Counted from the stretch's first letter, positions 16,734-26,032 are shown. The stretch is DNA of 64,000 bases from Mesorhizobium jarvisii (GCF_003601985.1 NZ_QZXA01000003.1:62001-126000), one strand, 5' to 3'. Made by a program: numbers and translations. The notes: generated from the sequence alone by a model not told the origin.

Positions 16734-17438
16734 TTAGATCCTGACCCCCGCCGGCACAGGCCCCCACTGGTTTTCGCGCCCTTGTGTCGGGATGAGCGCG
16801 AAGACCAGGATGATCAGGCTGCCGAAGGTCGGGATCAGGAGGAGCAGGCAGAGCCAGCCGGTCAGGCCGAGGTCGTGCAGGCGGCGCACGATCATGCCGA
16901 GGCTGGGCAGGAAGGTGGCCAGCAGGAAAAGGCCGAAAAGCCCCACCGTCATCGCCGGCACCTCGGCGTTGTCGAAATTGCCGATCTCGGCATCGGTGAA
17001 AACGCCGATGCCGACGATCACCAGCAACGCGATCGTCCAGAACAGGCAATAGCCCCAATATTCCTTGCGGCGGGCGCGGCCGGCGAAATTGAAGTAGTTC
17101 CGGGTCACGCCGCCCCAGAAATAGGACCAGAGGTCGGTGGGCTCTGAGGGCTCGGACGTCCGGCCGAAATGCTGCGCCGGCGATGCGACGGCAGTAGGTG
17201 CTGGACCGGCTTGAGCCGGTGCGGGAATGGTGCCGGCGGCCGGGCTTGCCGCCTGGGCGGCGATCGAGAAAACGTCACGCGCCTGGCCGCCGCCCGGCTG
17301 GAATTCCACCGTTGTGCCCTTGGCCATCGCGGTTTGCCGGCGAAGGTTCTCGCGGGTGAATGTGTAGCGGTTGCCGTCGGCTCCGGTGATGAAGCCGAAA
17401 CCCTGGTCTTCGTCATAGTGAAGCACTTCGCCACGCAT
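16734..17438 (-). CDS. DUF805 membrane protein with CSD-like N-terminus (paralogue 2)
   Basis: This 234-residue protein begins MRGEVLHYDEDQGFGFITG, followed by DGNRYTFTRENL and GTTVEFQPGGGQA, much like a cold-shock domain. An Ala/Pro-rich linker (about residues 60-95) leads to the DUF805 domain, with four hydrophobic helices, the NYFNFAGRARRKEYWGY segment, RRLHDLGLTGW, and the terminal RENQWGPVPAGVRI. It and paralogue 1 share end, linker and domain order. DUF805 function is unknown. The start at 17438 is supported by the CSD-like opening. Confidence 0.82.
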   Translation of the reverse strand: MRGEVLHYDEDQGFGFITGADGNRYTFTRENLRRQTAMAKGTTVEFQPGGGQARDVFSIAAQAASPAAGTIPAPAQAGPAPTAVASPAQHFGRTSEPSEPTDLWSYFWGGVTRNYFNFAGRARRKEYWGYCLFWTIALLVIVGIGVFTDAEIGNFDNAEVPAMTVGLFGLFLLATFLPSLGMIVRRLHDLGLTGWLCLLLLIPTFGSLIILVFALIPTQGRENQWGPVPAGVRI

Positions 17439-17579
17439 CGCCCACCCCCTTGTCGCCGCGTCCCCGCCAAGGTGTGGCACAGGGCCGATCCCATGGGCAA
17501 CACCGTGCGGCATGGCTACCATATTAGCGGCAAATCAAGCATAAGGCTTCACGTGTAGCCGTCTTCGACAAAGCAGATC

Positions 17580-19004
17580 ATGACAGTCGAGCATTCCGAT
17601 GCCAGCGCCGGGACCGAGGGTAGGCAGGTCGCAAGGCCGCCGAGGTATGCCCCTGCACTGGCCATCGATGCCACCGGCCTGATGTTCTGGCCGCCGGGCA
17701 AGGGCCTGGCGGGCATTCCACGGGTGGAGAGCTTTCTCGTCAACGCTGCATTGGCGGATCCCGACCCAGACGTGGAGGTGGTGGCGTTCAGGCCAGGCGA
17801 AGGCCGGTTCCGGCCGCTCGCGCCTTTCGAACAGGACCATGTCGCGGCGGGCGAGATTTCACCGCATCGTGTCAAGCGGTGGCCGGGGAGACGCATGGCG
17901 CTGTCGCAGGCTTTCGAGGCGGTGCGGCAACAGCCCTGGGACAAGCGTGACGCGGACCGCCATCTGGCCAGGACGGTGACCAATGGCGGCATGGGGATCG
18001 CCTGGCAGGCGACGCGGCTGTTGATCCGCGCTTATCGCCTGTACCAGCGGGCGCGGATTCGCTTTGGCTTGCGAGAAGATGCCCCAGCCCGGCCGGCCGA
18101 GACGGAGCCCGGCCTTGTGCTGATCAGCCATCACATCCTGACCCAGGAAGACCGGTCCGCCGTTTCGGGCGGCGCCGGCAAGCCTGCCTTCCTGTGCCAC
18201 GATATCATCCCGGCATTGCGCCCCGACCTGATCGGCTCGAGCGCCGGCGAGCGCCGTTTCGGCTCCGATCTCGAGCAGCTCGTGCGCGCCGGTGCGCCGG
18301 CATTCTGCGCCTCCGACGAGGTCGGCGCGACGCTGACCGAATATATGCGCAAGGCCGGCATCGGCGCGCCGGTGGTGTGCCGGTTTCCGATGCCCTCCAT
18401 CCTGCACGAGACGGCATCGCGCATGGGCAGCACCTCGCGCATCGAGACCGGCGAGCCGTTCGTGTTCTACTGCTCGACCATCGAAGTGCGCAAAAACCAC
18501 ATATTGCTGGCGCGGATCTGGCAACAGGCGCGCGACGAGGGCGTCAAGCTGCCAAGGCTTGTCTGCGCCGGGCGCTGGGGCTGGATGATCGAACCGCTGC
18601 GCGCTTTTCTCAAGGCGCATCCCGAACTGCTCCAGTCGGTCACTTTCACCGGGTTGGTCAGCGACGAGCAGCTCATCGGCTATTATCGCAGCGCCACGTT
18701 CGGCGTTTTTCCCTCGCATATAGAGGGCTGGGGCTTTGGCGCCTCGGAATGCCTCGATTTCGGCGTTCCGGTCATCGTGTCGACGGCGCCGTCGCTGATC
18801 GAGGCGAGCGGCGGGCTGATGCCGGCGATCGATTCCGAAGACCAGGCCGGCTGGTACGCCGCCATCCGCAGGATGGCTGAGGATCACGCCTGGCGCTCCT
18901 CATTGGCCGAGCGCATCGCCCAAAACCATCGGCCGACGCCGGCGGCCGCAAGCTGGGCCGCCATCAAGGCCTGGCTGCAGGAGAGCGCGTCCCGGCGTTT
19001 ATAG
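17580..19004 (+). CDS. Glycosyltransferase (GT4-like, GT-B fold)
   Basis: This 474-residue protein has a C-terminal nucleotide-sugar-binding half with FYCSTIEVRKNH, VTFTGLVSDEQLIGYYRSA and the donor-binding motif GWGFGASECLDFGVPVIVS typical of GT4 enzymes. The N-terminal half contains LMFWPPGKGLAGIPRVE and LCHDIIPALRPDL, as in bacterial glycan glycosyltransferases. There is no polysaccharide cluster around it, so the acceptor is unknown. It converges on the helicase gene with 3 bp between the stops. Confidence 0.88.
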   Translation: MTVEHSDASAGTEGRQVARPPRYAPALAIDATGLMFWPPGKGLAGIPRVESFLVNAALADPDPDVEVVAFRPGEGRFRPLAPFEQDHVAAGEISPHRVKRWPGRRMALSQAFEAVRQQPWDKRDADRHLARTVTNGGMGIAWQATRLLIRAYRLYQRARIRFGLREDAPARPAETEPGLVLISHHILTQEDRSAVSGGAGKPAFLCHDIIPALRPDLIGSSAGERRFGSDLEQLVRAGAPAFCASDEVGATLTEYMRKAGIGAPVVCRFPMPSILHETASRMGSTSRIETGEPFVFYCSTIEVRKNHILLARIWQQARDEGVKLPRLVCAGRWGWMIEPLRAFLKAHPELLQSVTFTGLVSDEQLIGYYRSATFGVFPSHIEGWGFGASECLDFGVPVIVSTAPSLIEASGGLMPAIDSEDQAGWYAAIRRMAEDHAWRSSLAERIAQNHRPTPAAASWAAIKAWLQESASRRL

Positions 19005-19007
19005 GGG

Positions 19008-20876
19008 TTATGAAGGCCGCTTCTTCGGCTTCTTGTGCTTCGGCGGGCCGGCATTGTCGAATTTCGGCTTGCCTGGCTTTTTCGCCCACGGCTTTGCCTC
19101 ATGCGCGGCTGCCGGGCGCTGATCGACTGAAGCCGGCGCGCGTTTCTCGAATTTGCGCTTCGGCGCGTTCGGGTCGAATGGCGCCTTGCCGCGATGCGGC
19201 TTCTTGTCGGGGCTGGGTGGCTGATAGCCGGCCCGCGACAGGTCCGGCGTGCCGTCCAGCCGCTTGACCACGATGTTGCCCTGCAATTTGCGGTCGGGAC
19301 CGATGGCGGCGAGAAAACGGTCGGCCCAGTCCGCGGCGATCTGCACGAAGGTTTCTTCCGGCTGCATCTTGATGGCGCCGATCTCGCGCTTGGAGATGCT
19401 GCCGGTGCGGCACAGCATCGGGATCAGCCAACGCGGCTCGGCATTCTGCCGGCGGCCGACCGACAGCGAGAACCACACGCTGGCGCCGAAATCGTCGCGG
19501 CGGCTCGGCGCCTCGTCGCGCTGCGCGAATTTTTCGCCGGCCGGTCTTTCGCGTGAAGGCGTGAAGGGTGCTACGTCCAAGAGATCCTCGGGCGCCGAGC
19601 GGCTGGCGCGGCACTGGCGCACGAAGGCGGCCGCCACCTGTTCGGCGCCATGCCGGCTGAGAAGCGCGTCGATGAAAGCGCGCTCATCGTCCTTCACCGG
19701 CTCGTCGAAGGCCGGATCGGCGAGGATGCGCTCGTCGTCGCGGCGGATCACGTCGTCGGCGGAGGGCGGACTCGCCCATGTCGCCTTGAGGCCGGCGTTC
19801 TGCAACAGGCGCTCGGTGCGCCTGCGGGCGCTGCCCGGCACGATCAGTGCGCTGACGCCCTTGCGCCCGGCGCGGCCGGTGCGGCCGCTGCGATGCAGCA
19901 GCGTCTCGGGATTGGTCGGCAGATCGGCGTGGATGACCAGTTCGAGGTTAGGCAGGTCGATGCCGCGCGCCGCGACATCGGTGGCGATGCAGACTTTCGC
20001 ACGGCCGTCGCGCATCGCCTGCAGCGCATGGCTGCGCTCGTTCTGGCTGAGTTCGCCCGAAAGTGCCACGACGGAAAAATTGCGGTTGTTGAAGCGCGCG
20101 GTCAAATGATTGACGGCGGCGCGTGTGTTGCAGAACACCAGCGCGTTCTTCGCCTCATAGAAACGCAGCACGTTGATGATGGCGTTCTCGCGGTCGGCCT
20201 GGGCGACGTTGAGCGCGCGGTATTCGATGTCGAGATGCTGCTTTTCCTCGCCGGCGGCGGAGATGCGCACGGCATCGCGCTGGTAGCCTTGCGCCAGCGT
20301 GGCGATCGAGCGCGGCACGGTGGCAGAGAACATCAGCGTGCGGCGTTCGGCCGGCGCGGCGTCGAGTATGAACTCGAGATCCTCGCGAAAACCGAGATCG
20401 AGCATCTCGTCGGCCTCGTCGAGCACCACCGCTTTCAGCGCCGACATGTCGAGCGATTGCCGTGTGATGTGGTCGCGCAGCCGCCCGGGCGTGCCGACGA
20501 CGATATGGGCGCCGCGCTCCAGCGCGCGCCGCTCGGTGCGCATGTCCATGCCGCCGACGCAGGACGCCACCGTGGCGCCGGTCGGCTCGTAAAGCCATTC
20601 GAGTTCACGCGTCACCTGCAGCGCCAGTTCGCGCGTCGGCGCCACCGCCAGCGCCAGCGGCGCTGTCGCATGGCCAAAGCGCTCGGCGCCGTCGAGAAGC
20701 GTCGGCGCCATGGCAAGGCCGAAGGCCACGGTCTTGCCGGAGCCGGTCTGCGCCGATACCAGAGCATCGGCGGACCCAAGTTCCAGCACCGCCTTCTGCA
20801 CCGGTGTCAGTGCGGAATAGCCGCGTTTTTCCAGCGCCTGTGCCAGCGCCGGGACGATACCTTCAAAGTTGGACAT
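19008..20876 (-). CDS. DEAD-box RNA helicase with DbpA-like C-terminal domain
   Basis: This 622-residue protein has the full DEAD-box set: Q motif LTPVQKAVL, motif I AQTGSGKT, PTRELALQV, motif II DEADEMLD, motif III SAT, and motif VI HRSGRTGRAGRKG. After the helicase core (to about residue 400) comes a DbpA-type RNA-binding region with WFSLSVGRRQNAEPRWLIP and IGAIKMQPEETFVQI, then a lysine- and proline-rich tail ending GPPKHKKPKKRPS. DbpA-like helicases act in assembly of the large ribosomal subunit. This one probably does so too, but the exact target is inferred. Confidence 0.93.
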   Translation of the reverse strand: MSNFEGIVPALAQALEKRGYSALTPVQKAVLELGSADALVSAQTGSGKTVAFGLAMAPTLLDGAERFGHATAPLALAVAPTRELALQVTRELEWLYEPTGATVASCVGGMDMRTERRALERGAHIVVGTPGRLRDHITRQSLDMSALKAVVLDEADEMLDLGFREDLEFILDAAPAERRTLMFSATVPRSIATLAQGYQRDAVRISAAGEEKQHLDIEYRALNVAQADRENAIINVLRFYEAKNALVFCNTRAAVNHLTARFNNRNFSVVALSGELSQNERSHALQAMRDGRAKVCIATDVAARGIDLPNLELVIHADLPTNPETLLHRSGRTGRAGRKGVSALIVPGSARRRTERLLQNAGLKATWASPPSADDVIRRDDERILADPAFDEPVKDDERAFIDALLSRHGAEQVAAAFVRQCRASRSAPEDLLDVAPFTPSRERPAGEKFAQRDEAPSRRDDFGASVWFSLSVGRRQNAEPRWLIPMLCRTGSISKREIGAIKMQPEETFVQIAADWADRFLAAIGPDRKLQGNIVVKRLDGTPDLSRAGYQPPSPDKKPHRGKAPFDPNAPKRKFEKRAPASVDQRPAAAHEAKPWAKKPGKPKFDNAGPPKHKKPKKRPS

Positions 20877-21320
20877 CTCGCTCTTTCGGAATTCAGGGGT
20901 CTGCGCTCATCATGGAGCACGAGCCGGGGCCGGCGCCGCGCCAGCCAAACAATCTTGGCCGTTCGTACTTCCTGCCGCCGCTCTTGTACAGGGCGCGCCA
21001 TGAAGGCCATGCGACGCGCCGCGCATTGACTCCTGCCGCAAACCGCGTAAAAGCCCGCTTCGAACGGGATCGTTTTTCGATGCGCGGCCTTTCGATGGCT
21101 CTTCTGGCATTCGATGCCCCCAGCCTCAATGCGAACCATTGGGCCGGGCGCCTCGGCGCGTCTCCTCGTTCCAGCAAAACCACGGCCAAAAAAACCACCA
21201 CCAAAACGGTGTGATTCCCTTGGCCTAACCACCCTCTCCCGGGTTCGGCCCGGGGGACGGAACCCGCATTGGCCGGCGGGTTTTCTCCAAAAACCAAGCG
21301 GAGAGGGACAGGAGATCTTT
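20877..21320. other. Gene-free intergenic region upstream of asd
   Basis: No coding region was supported in these 444 bp. From 21230 to 21290 there are two GC-rich palindromes, CCCGGGTTCGGCCCGGG and AACCCGCATTGGCCGGCGGGTT, directly before the asd ribosome-binding region. They could fold in the leader, but no known riboswitch was recognised. Confidence 0.5.
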
Positions 21321-22355
21321 ATGAGTTTCAAGGTTGCAGTCGTCGGCGCCACGGGCAATGTGGGCCGGGAAATGCTCAACATACTGGAAGAGCGCGGCTT
21401 TCCGGTAAGCGAAGTGGTGGCGCTGGCGTCGCGGCGCAGCCAGGGCACGGAAGTGTCGTTCGGCGACCGCACGCTGAAGGTCAAGGCGCTCGACCAGTAT
21501 GATTTTTCCGACACCGACATCTGCGTCATGTCGGCCGGCGGCAATGTCTCCAAGGAATGGTCGCCGAAGATCGGCAAGCAGGGTTGCGTCGTCATCGATA
21601 ATTCGTCGGCCTTCCGCTACGACCAGGACGTGCCGCTGATCGTGCCGGAGGTGAACCCGGACGCGATCTCGCTGTTCACGCGCAAGAACATCATTGCCAA
21701 CCCGAATTGCTCGACCGCGCAGCTGGTCGTGGCGCTGAAGCCGCTGCACGATTTCGCCACCATCAAGCGCGTCGTGGTTGCCACCTACCAGTCGGTGTCG
21801 GGCGCCGGCAAGGAAGGCATGGACGAGCTGTTCACGCAGACCCGCGCGGTGTTCGTCGCCGACCAGGTCGACGTCAAGAAGTTCACCAAGCGCATCGCCT
21901 TCAACGTCATTCCGCATATTGATGTCTTCCTCGACGACGGCTTCACCAAGGAAGAGTGGAAGATGGTCGCCGAGACCAAGAAGATGCTCGATCCCAAGAT
22001 CAAGCTGACGGCGACCTGCGTGCGCGTGCCGGTGTTCATCGGCCATTCGGAAGCGGTCAACATCGAGTTCGAGAAGCCGATCACCGCCGACGAGGCGCGC
22101 GACATCCTGCGTGATGCTCCCGGCTGCCAGGTCTTGGACAAGCGCGAGGACGGCGGCTACATCACGCCGCTGGAATCGGCCGGCGAGGACGCCACCTTCA
22201 TCTCGCGCATCCGCGAGGATTCGACCGTCGACAACGGCCTGTCGATGTGGGTCGTCTCCGACAATCTGCGCAAGGGCGCCGCGCTCAACGCGGTGCAGAT
22301 CGCCGAGCTTCTGGTCGAGCGCGGCCTGATCCAGCCGAAGAAGAAGGCGGCGTAG
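21321..22355 (+). CDS. asd: Aspartate-semialdehyde dehydrogenase
   Basis: This 344-residue enzyme converts aspartyl-phosphate to aspartate semialdehyde with NADPH, at the branch point of the lysine, threonine, methionine and diaminopimelate pathways. The N-terminal Rossmann motif is VVGATGNVGREML, and the catalytic Cys130 lies in NPNCSTAQL. The QSVSGAGKEGMDEL and VRVPVFIGHSEAV segments are family hallmarks. The AGGAG sequence before the ATG at 21321 supports the start. The gene is monocistronic. Confidence 0.98.
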   Translation: MSFKVAVVGATGNVGREMLNILEERGFPVSEVVALASRRSQGTEVSFGDRTLKVKALDQYDFSDTDICVMSAGGNVSKEWSPKIGKQGCVVIDNSSAFRYDQDVPLIVPEVNPDAISLFTRKNIIANPNCSTAQLVVALKPLHDFATIKRVVVATYQSVSGAGKEGMDELFTQTRAVFVADQVDVKKFTKRIAFNVIPHIDVFLDDGFTKEEWKMVAETKKMLDPKIKLTATCVRVPVFIGHSEAVNIEFEKPITADEARDILRDAPGCQVLDKREDGGYITPLESAGEDATFISRIREDSTVDNGLSMWVVSDNLRKGAALNAVQIAELLVERGLIQPKKKAA

Positions 22356-22455
22356 TTTACCGCTCACGGGCCGTATCGCCGCTGCCGCGGCGGGCCCTCC
22401 GCGAGGGCGCCGGACGACCGGCGGCCCGCGGTCGCGGGCTCGGCCTTCGGCCGGG

Positions 22456-22525
22456 GCGCTTCTTCCTTCTCCCCCTGTGGGAGAAGGTGGATCGGCGCGA
22501 AGCGCCGAGACGGATGGGGGGTTCC
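22456..22525. repeat. Short palindromic intergenic repeat
   Basis: The region contains TTCTCCCCCTGTGGGAGAA followed by GGATCGGCGCGAAGCGCCGA and GACGGATGGGGG. The same style of phrases occurs in the 2513-3191 mosaic, so both belong to one dispersed class of palindromic repeats. Confidence 0.6.
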
Positions 22526-22553
22526 AGCGGAGTGAGACGTTGGGGTTCCCTTC

Positions 22554-23012
22554 ATGACTAGCGCTCAGCCCGTAGATACCATCCTGCGTCCGGCCATCGG
22601 CTCGGACGCAGCCGCCATCGCGACCATGATGCGGGCGGCGCTCAGCTCCTTCGACTGGATGCCGGTGCTGCATACGCCGGAGGAAGACCTTTTCTTCATC
22701 CGCGATATCGTGCTGCCACGGCAGCAGGTGACGGTCGCTGAGGCCGGCAAGGTGATTGCCGGTTTCATTGCCGTCAGCGGCGATTGGGTGGAGCAGCTCT
22801 ACCTCGACCCGGCCTGGACGGGGCAAGGCATCGGCAGCCGGTTGCTGACGGACGCCACCGCTGCCCTGCCGGTCACCAAACTCCATTGCTTCCAGGCCAA
22901 CACCGGCGCCCGGCGTTTTTACGAGCGCCACGGGTTCCGCGCCGAGTCGTTTGGCGACGGCATGACCAATGAGGAAGGCCTGCCGGATATTCTGTATGTC
23001 CGCAGGCGCTGA
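22554..23012 (+). CDS. GNAT family N-acetyltransferase
   Basis: This 152-residue protein has the GNAT acetyl-CoA site LDPAWTGQGIGSRLLTDAT (about residues 83-101) and a C-terminal ANTGARRFYERHGFRAE segment. The acceptor is unknown. It stands alone; its stop codon lies 4 bp before the end of the convergent ACT-domain gene. Confidence 0.9.
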   Translation: MTSAQPVDTILRPAIGSDAAAIATMMRAALSSFDWMPVLHTPEEDLFFIRDIVLPRQQVTVAEAGKVIAGFIAVSGDWVEQLYLDPAWTGQGIGSRLLTDATAALPVTKLHCFQANTGARRFYERHGFRAESFGDGMTNEEGLPDILYVRRR

Positions 23013-23016
23013 CGCC

Positions 23017-23430
23017 TTACTCCACCCGTCCGTTCTCTATCGCCAGTCCACGCAGCAAGATCATCGCCTCCTCGGCCCGTTCCGCCGGCACGAACAGATG
23101 GTCGTGATAGAAAGCCGAGACCGGATTGACGCCCATGCCGGCGCTAGCCAGCCGCGTGGTGATGGCGGCGAGGAAGCCGACGGCTTCCAGCGATGAGTGG
23201 ATGTTCAGCGTGATCATCCGGCAGCGGAACGAGGCGCTCAGTCCGGCGGCCTTCGCCGCGTCCTCGGTCACGATCAGCGTCGTGCCCTCGCGCTCGCGAA
23301 ACACCATCACCGGGTCGAGGTCCTCCGGCTGGGGAACCCCAGGCGCCAGCATGGCGAAGACATGGATGCCGTCGAGCAGTTCCGGTGTCATCGATGCCAA
23401 CAATGTCTTCAGGTCGGTCTCGCCGGTCAT
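23017..23430 (-). CDS. ACT domain-containing protein
   Basis: This 137-residue protein carries an ACT-like fold: DLKTLLASMTPELLDGIHVF at the N-terminus, then LEAVGFLAAITTRLASAGMGVNPVSAF and a C-terminal EAMILLRGL. The pattern matches the ACT_3 type seen in stand-alone regulatory proteins. Ligand is probably an amino acid, but no target enzyme is adjacent. The start at 23430 gives the family N-terminus MTGETDL. Confidence 0.75.
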   Translation of the reverse strand: MTGETDLKTLLASMTPELLDGIHVFAMLAPGVPQPEDLDPVMVFREREGTTLIVTEDAAKAAGLSASFRCRMITLNIHSSLEAVGFLAAITTRLASAGMGVNPVSAFYHDHLFVPAERAEEAMILLRGLAIENGRVE

Positions 23431-23599
23431 TTCTCTCGCCTGAAAAGGAACGGGCACAGGCTTCTCAATATCGGCATCCCGCACACGCCGATAGTCCGCG
23501 CGCACGACATGGCGATGTCGCTGGCGGCCGGGCTTGCGGATCTGTCGCATCGCACAATAGAGCAGCTGAGGGCCGATGCCGGTCCGTGAAAGGCCGTCC

Positions 23600-24505
23600 A
23601 TGATCGTTCGCCCGCGCCCCAACTTCCTGCAGCTGTTCTTCATCATGCGCGGCTCCGTGGTGCCGCGCATCCTGCCGCAGATCTTTGGGTTCGCCGTCTA
23701 TTCGGCGGTCATCCTGGCCCTGGCGCGATGGTTCGAGCTCGATCTCGGCGTCTTCAACATCACGCCGTTCGGGCTGGTGGGCGTGACGCTGTCCATCTAT
23801 CTGTCGTTCCGCAACAACGCCGCCTATGACCGCTGGTGGGAAGCGCGCAAGCTGTGGGGCACGCTGGTCTTCGAGATCCGCAATCTGGCGCGCGCCACGA
23901 CCAGCCTCATTCCCGATCCGGCCGAACAGCGCGCCTTGCTGATGGAGGCGCTGGCCTTCTGCCATTTCCTGCGCGGCCAGTTGCGCAAGATCGACAGCAT
24001 CAAGGACGCCCGCGCCTTCATCGACGCCGAGGCGGAGAGGGTCGCAGCCTTTGCCAATCCGGCCGACGAGATGGTCCGGCGCATGGGGCGGCGCGCCAAT
24101 GCGCAGCGCCGGTCGGGCGACGTCGATCCGATCGGCTTCCGCATCCTTGACGAAAGGCTGGCGTCGATATCAGCCATCCAGGCCGGCTGCGAGCGGATCG
24201 CTGGCACGCCCTTGCCTTTCGCCTATACGCTGCTTGTGCACCGCACGGCCTATATTGTCTGCCTGCTTCTGCCCATCGGGCTGATCTCGACCACCGGCTG
24301 GGCGACGCCGCTGTTTACGGCGCTGATCGCCTACACCTTCTTCGGCCTCGATGCGCTTTCGGAGGAGCTCGAAGACCCGTTCGGCACCGAAGCCAACGAC
24401 CTCGCGCTCGACGGCCTGTGCCGCGTTTGCGAGATCTCGGTCTTCGAGGCGCTGGGGGAGGCACCGCCGAAGATGCTGCCAGCCGAGAAGTTTTATTTTT
24501 CGTAG
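23600..24505 (+). CDS. Bestrophin-family (UPF0187) membrane protein
   Basis: About 301 residues from an ATG at 23600, starting MIVRPRPNFLQLFFIMRGS. Four hydrophobic helices and the conserved segment YLSFRNNAAYDRWWEARKLWG place it in the bacterial bestrophin-like family, which forms pentameric anion channels. The ELEDPFGTEANDL segment near the C-terminus is also typical. No chloride-linked partner is adjacent. Confidence 0.9.
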   Translation: MIVRPRPNFLQLFFIMRGSVVPRILPQIFGFAVYSAVILALARWFELDLGVFNITPFGLVGVTLSIYLSFRNNAAYDRWWEARKLWGTLVFEIRNLARATTSLIPDPAEQRALLMEALAFCHFLRGQLRKIDSIKDARAFIDAEAERVAAFANPADEMVRRMGRRANAQRRSGDVDPIGFRILDERLASISAIQAGCERIAGTPLPFAYTLLVHRTAYIVCLLLPIGLISTTGWATPLFTALIAYTFFGLDALSEELEDPFGTEANDLALDGLCRVCEISVFEALGEAPPKMLPAEKFYFS

Positions 24506-24590
24506 AATCTGGACCGGCCTGCCTGACGGCCAAAGGACGGATCGAAAAAACCCAGCCCCCTGTAGGATTGCCGCCTCGTGCCGCGTCCTT

Positions 24591-24620
24591 GGTTCGACCC
24601 CGGCGAAAGGGGTTCGAACC
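24591..24620. repeat. Hairpin upstream of the DoxX gene
   Basis: The sequence GGTTCGACCCC, eight bases, GGGGTTCGAACC forms a strong stem-loop about 20 bp before the DoxX start. It resembles a tRNA T-arm only superficially; no cloverleaf surrounds it. It could be a terminator for the bestrophin gene or a leader element. Confidence 0.5.
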
Positions 24621-24637
24621 ATCAGGAGGGAACACCG

Positions 24638-25048
24638 ATGAGCATTTCCGAAACCGCGCCTGTCTCGTCCGGCGCCTTGTGGACCGGCCGTGTGCTCAGC
24701 GGCATCATCATCCTGTTCATGATCTTCGACGGCGCCATCAAGCTGCCGCCGCTCGATGTCGTCACCCAGACGATGGTGCCGCTCGGCTGGCCGGCCGACG
24801 CCAATGTCGCGCGCCTGCTCGGCGTCATCGGCCTCATCGCGACCGCGCTCTACGCGCTGCCGCGCACATCGGTGCTCGGCGCCATCCTGCTCACCGCCTA
24901 TATGGGCGGCGCTATCGCCACCAATGCCCGGATCGGCAATCCGCTGTTCTCGCACACGCTGTTCGGCGTCTACCTCGGTGTCATCCTGTGGGGCGGCCTC
25001 TATCTGCGCGACCCCAAGGTGCGCGCACTGATCCCGTTCAGCCGATAG
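24638..25048 (+). CDS. DoxX-like family membrane protein
   Basis: This 136-residue protein has four hydrophobic helices, the first reading RVLSGIIILFMIFDGAIKL. A later segment is GAILLTAYMGGAIATNARIGNPLFSHTLFGVYLG, here shown only in part: LTAYMGGAIATNARIG. This matches the DoxX/DoxX-like family, small membrane proteins often linked to redox stress. An AGGAGG site lies just before the ATG at 24638. The following SRPBCC gene starts 29 bp downstream, so they are probably co-transcribed. Confidence 0.82.
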   Translation: MSISETAPVSSGALWTGRVLSGIIILFMIFDGAIKLPPLDVVTQTMVPLGWPADANVARLLGVIGLIATALYALPRTSVLGAILLTAYMGGAIATNARIGNPLFSHTLFGVYLGVILWGGLYLRDPKVRALIPFSR

Positions 25049-25077
25049 TTTTTCCGGTATTTTTCAGGGAGAGAAAA

Positions 25078-25605
25078 ATGTTCAGCACCATCCTCATCAT
25101 CCTGGTCGTCATCATCGCCGCGGTCCTCATCTATGCCGCGACACGGCCGAACGATTTCGTCGTCACCCGCACGGCCAGCATCAAGGCGCCGCCAGAGGCG
25201 ATCTTCCCTCTGATCAACGATTTCGGCCGCTGGCCGACATGGTCGCCCTACGAGAAGCTCGACCCGAACATGAAGCGCACGCTCTCCGGCGCGCCAAGCG
25301 GCAAGGGCGCCGTCTATGCCTGGGAAGGCAATGGCAAGGCCGGCAAGGGACGCATGGAGATCGTCAATTCGGTGCCGTCGTCGCAGGTCGCGCTCAAGCT
25401 CGATTTCGAGAAGCCGTTCCGCGCCAACAACAGCGTCGACTTCACCTTGACGCCATCGGGCGAAACCACCGCCGTCTCCTGGGCGATGCGGGGCAGCCGG
25501 CCCTTCATCGCCAAGTTGATGGGCCTGTTCATGAATTTCGACACGCTGATCGGCCGGGATTTCGAGGTCGGCCTCGCCAATCTGAAGCGCAACGCCGAGG
25601 CATGA
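25078..25605 (+). CDS. Membrane-anchored SRPBCC (polyketide cyclase-like) protein
   Basis: This 175-residue protein has an N-terminal membrane helix (IILVVIIAAVLIYAATR) followed by an SRPBCC domain with INDFGRWPTWSPYEKLDP and the C-terminal GRDFEVGLANLKR. The family binds hydrophobic ligands. The GGGAGAG sequence precedes the ATG at 25078. Its neighbour upstream is DoxX-like. Confidence 0.88.
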   Translation: MFSTILIILVVIIAAVLIYAATRPNDFVVTRTASIKAPPEAIFPLINDFGRWPTWSPYEKLDPNMKRTLSGAPSGKGAVYAWEGNGKAGKGRMEIVNSVPSSQVALKLDFEKPFRANNSVDFTLTPSGETTAVSWAMRGSRPFIAKLMGLFMNFDTLIGRDFEVGLANLKRNAEA

Positions 25606-25744
25606 TGCGAACGGGCACGGCCGTTCGCGGGAAGTCGCCCGGGCGAGCGGCACCACGATCTTCATTCTCTCTTGGATCAAATTAGCCGTCTGCGAGTTAA
25701 GCACTTGGCGGAGCGATGGCGATCCCCCTGTGAGAGGAACTAAA

Positions 25745-26008
25745 ATGAAGAAAATCATGACCATTCTGGTACTGACGATGGCGTTGGGCGCGTGCTCGCA
25801 GACGGAAAAAGGCGCTGCAATAGGCGGCCTTGGTGGTGCCGCGGTCGGCGCGGCCGTGGCCGGTGATCCGGTCCAGGGCGCCGTCGTCGGAGGCGCGGTT
25901 GGCGCCGTGGCGGGTGCCTTGATTGGCCACGCCAGCGAAAGTGGCCAGTGCCGCTACCGCGACCGTCATGGTCGTGTCTATGTCGACCGCTGCCCCAGCG
26001 GCTATTGA
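25745..26008 (+). CDS. Glycine-zipper lipoprotein
   Basis: This 87-residue protein has a lipoprotein signal with lipobox LGAC (Cys at about residue 17) and a Gly-rich segment GGLGGAAVGAAVAGDPV followed by GGAVGAVAGALIGHA, a glycine-zipper pattern of two membrane-crossing stretches. The tail has CRYRDRHGRVYVDRCPS. Such proteins usually reside in the outer membrane. A terminator follows within 25 bp. Confidence 0.85.
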   Translation: MKKIMTILVLTMALGACSQTEKGAAIGGLGGAAVGAAVAGDPVQGAVVGGAVGAVAGALIGHASESGQCRYRDRHGRVYVDRCPSGY

Positions 26009-26032
26009 GCAGAGACCAGCACTGAAGACAGC

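Noticed and set aside
19650-21029. A 459-residue plus-strand frame
   Set aside because: It lies opposite the DEAD-box helicase, whose motifs are complete; this frame is rich in Arg, Gly and Gln only.
24591-24620. A tRNA-like GGTTCGA...TTCGAACC segment
   Set aside because: It is a simple hairpin. No acceptor, D or anticodon arms surround it.
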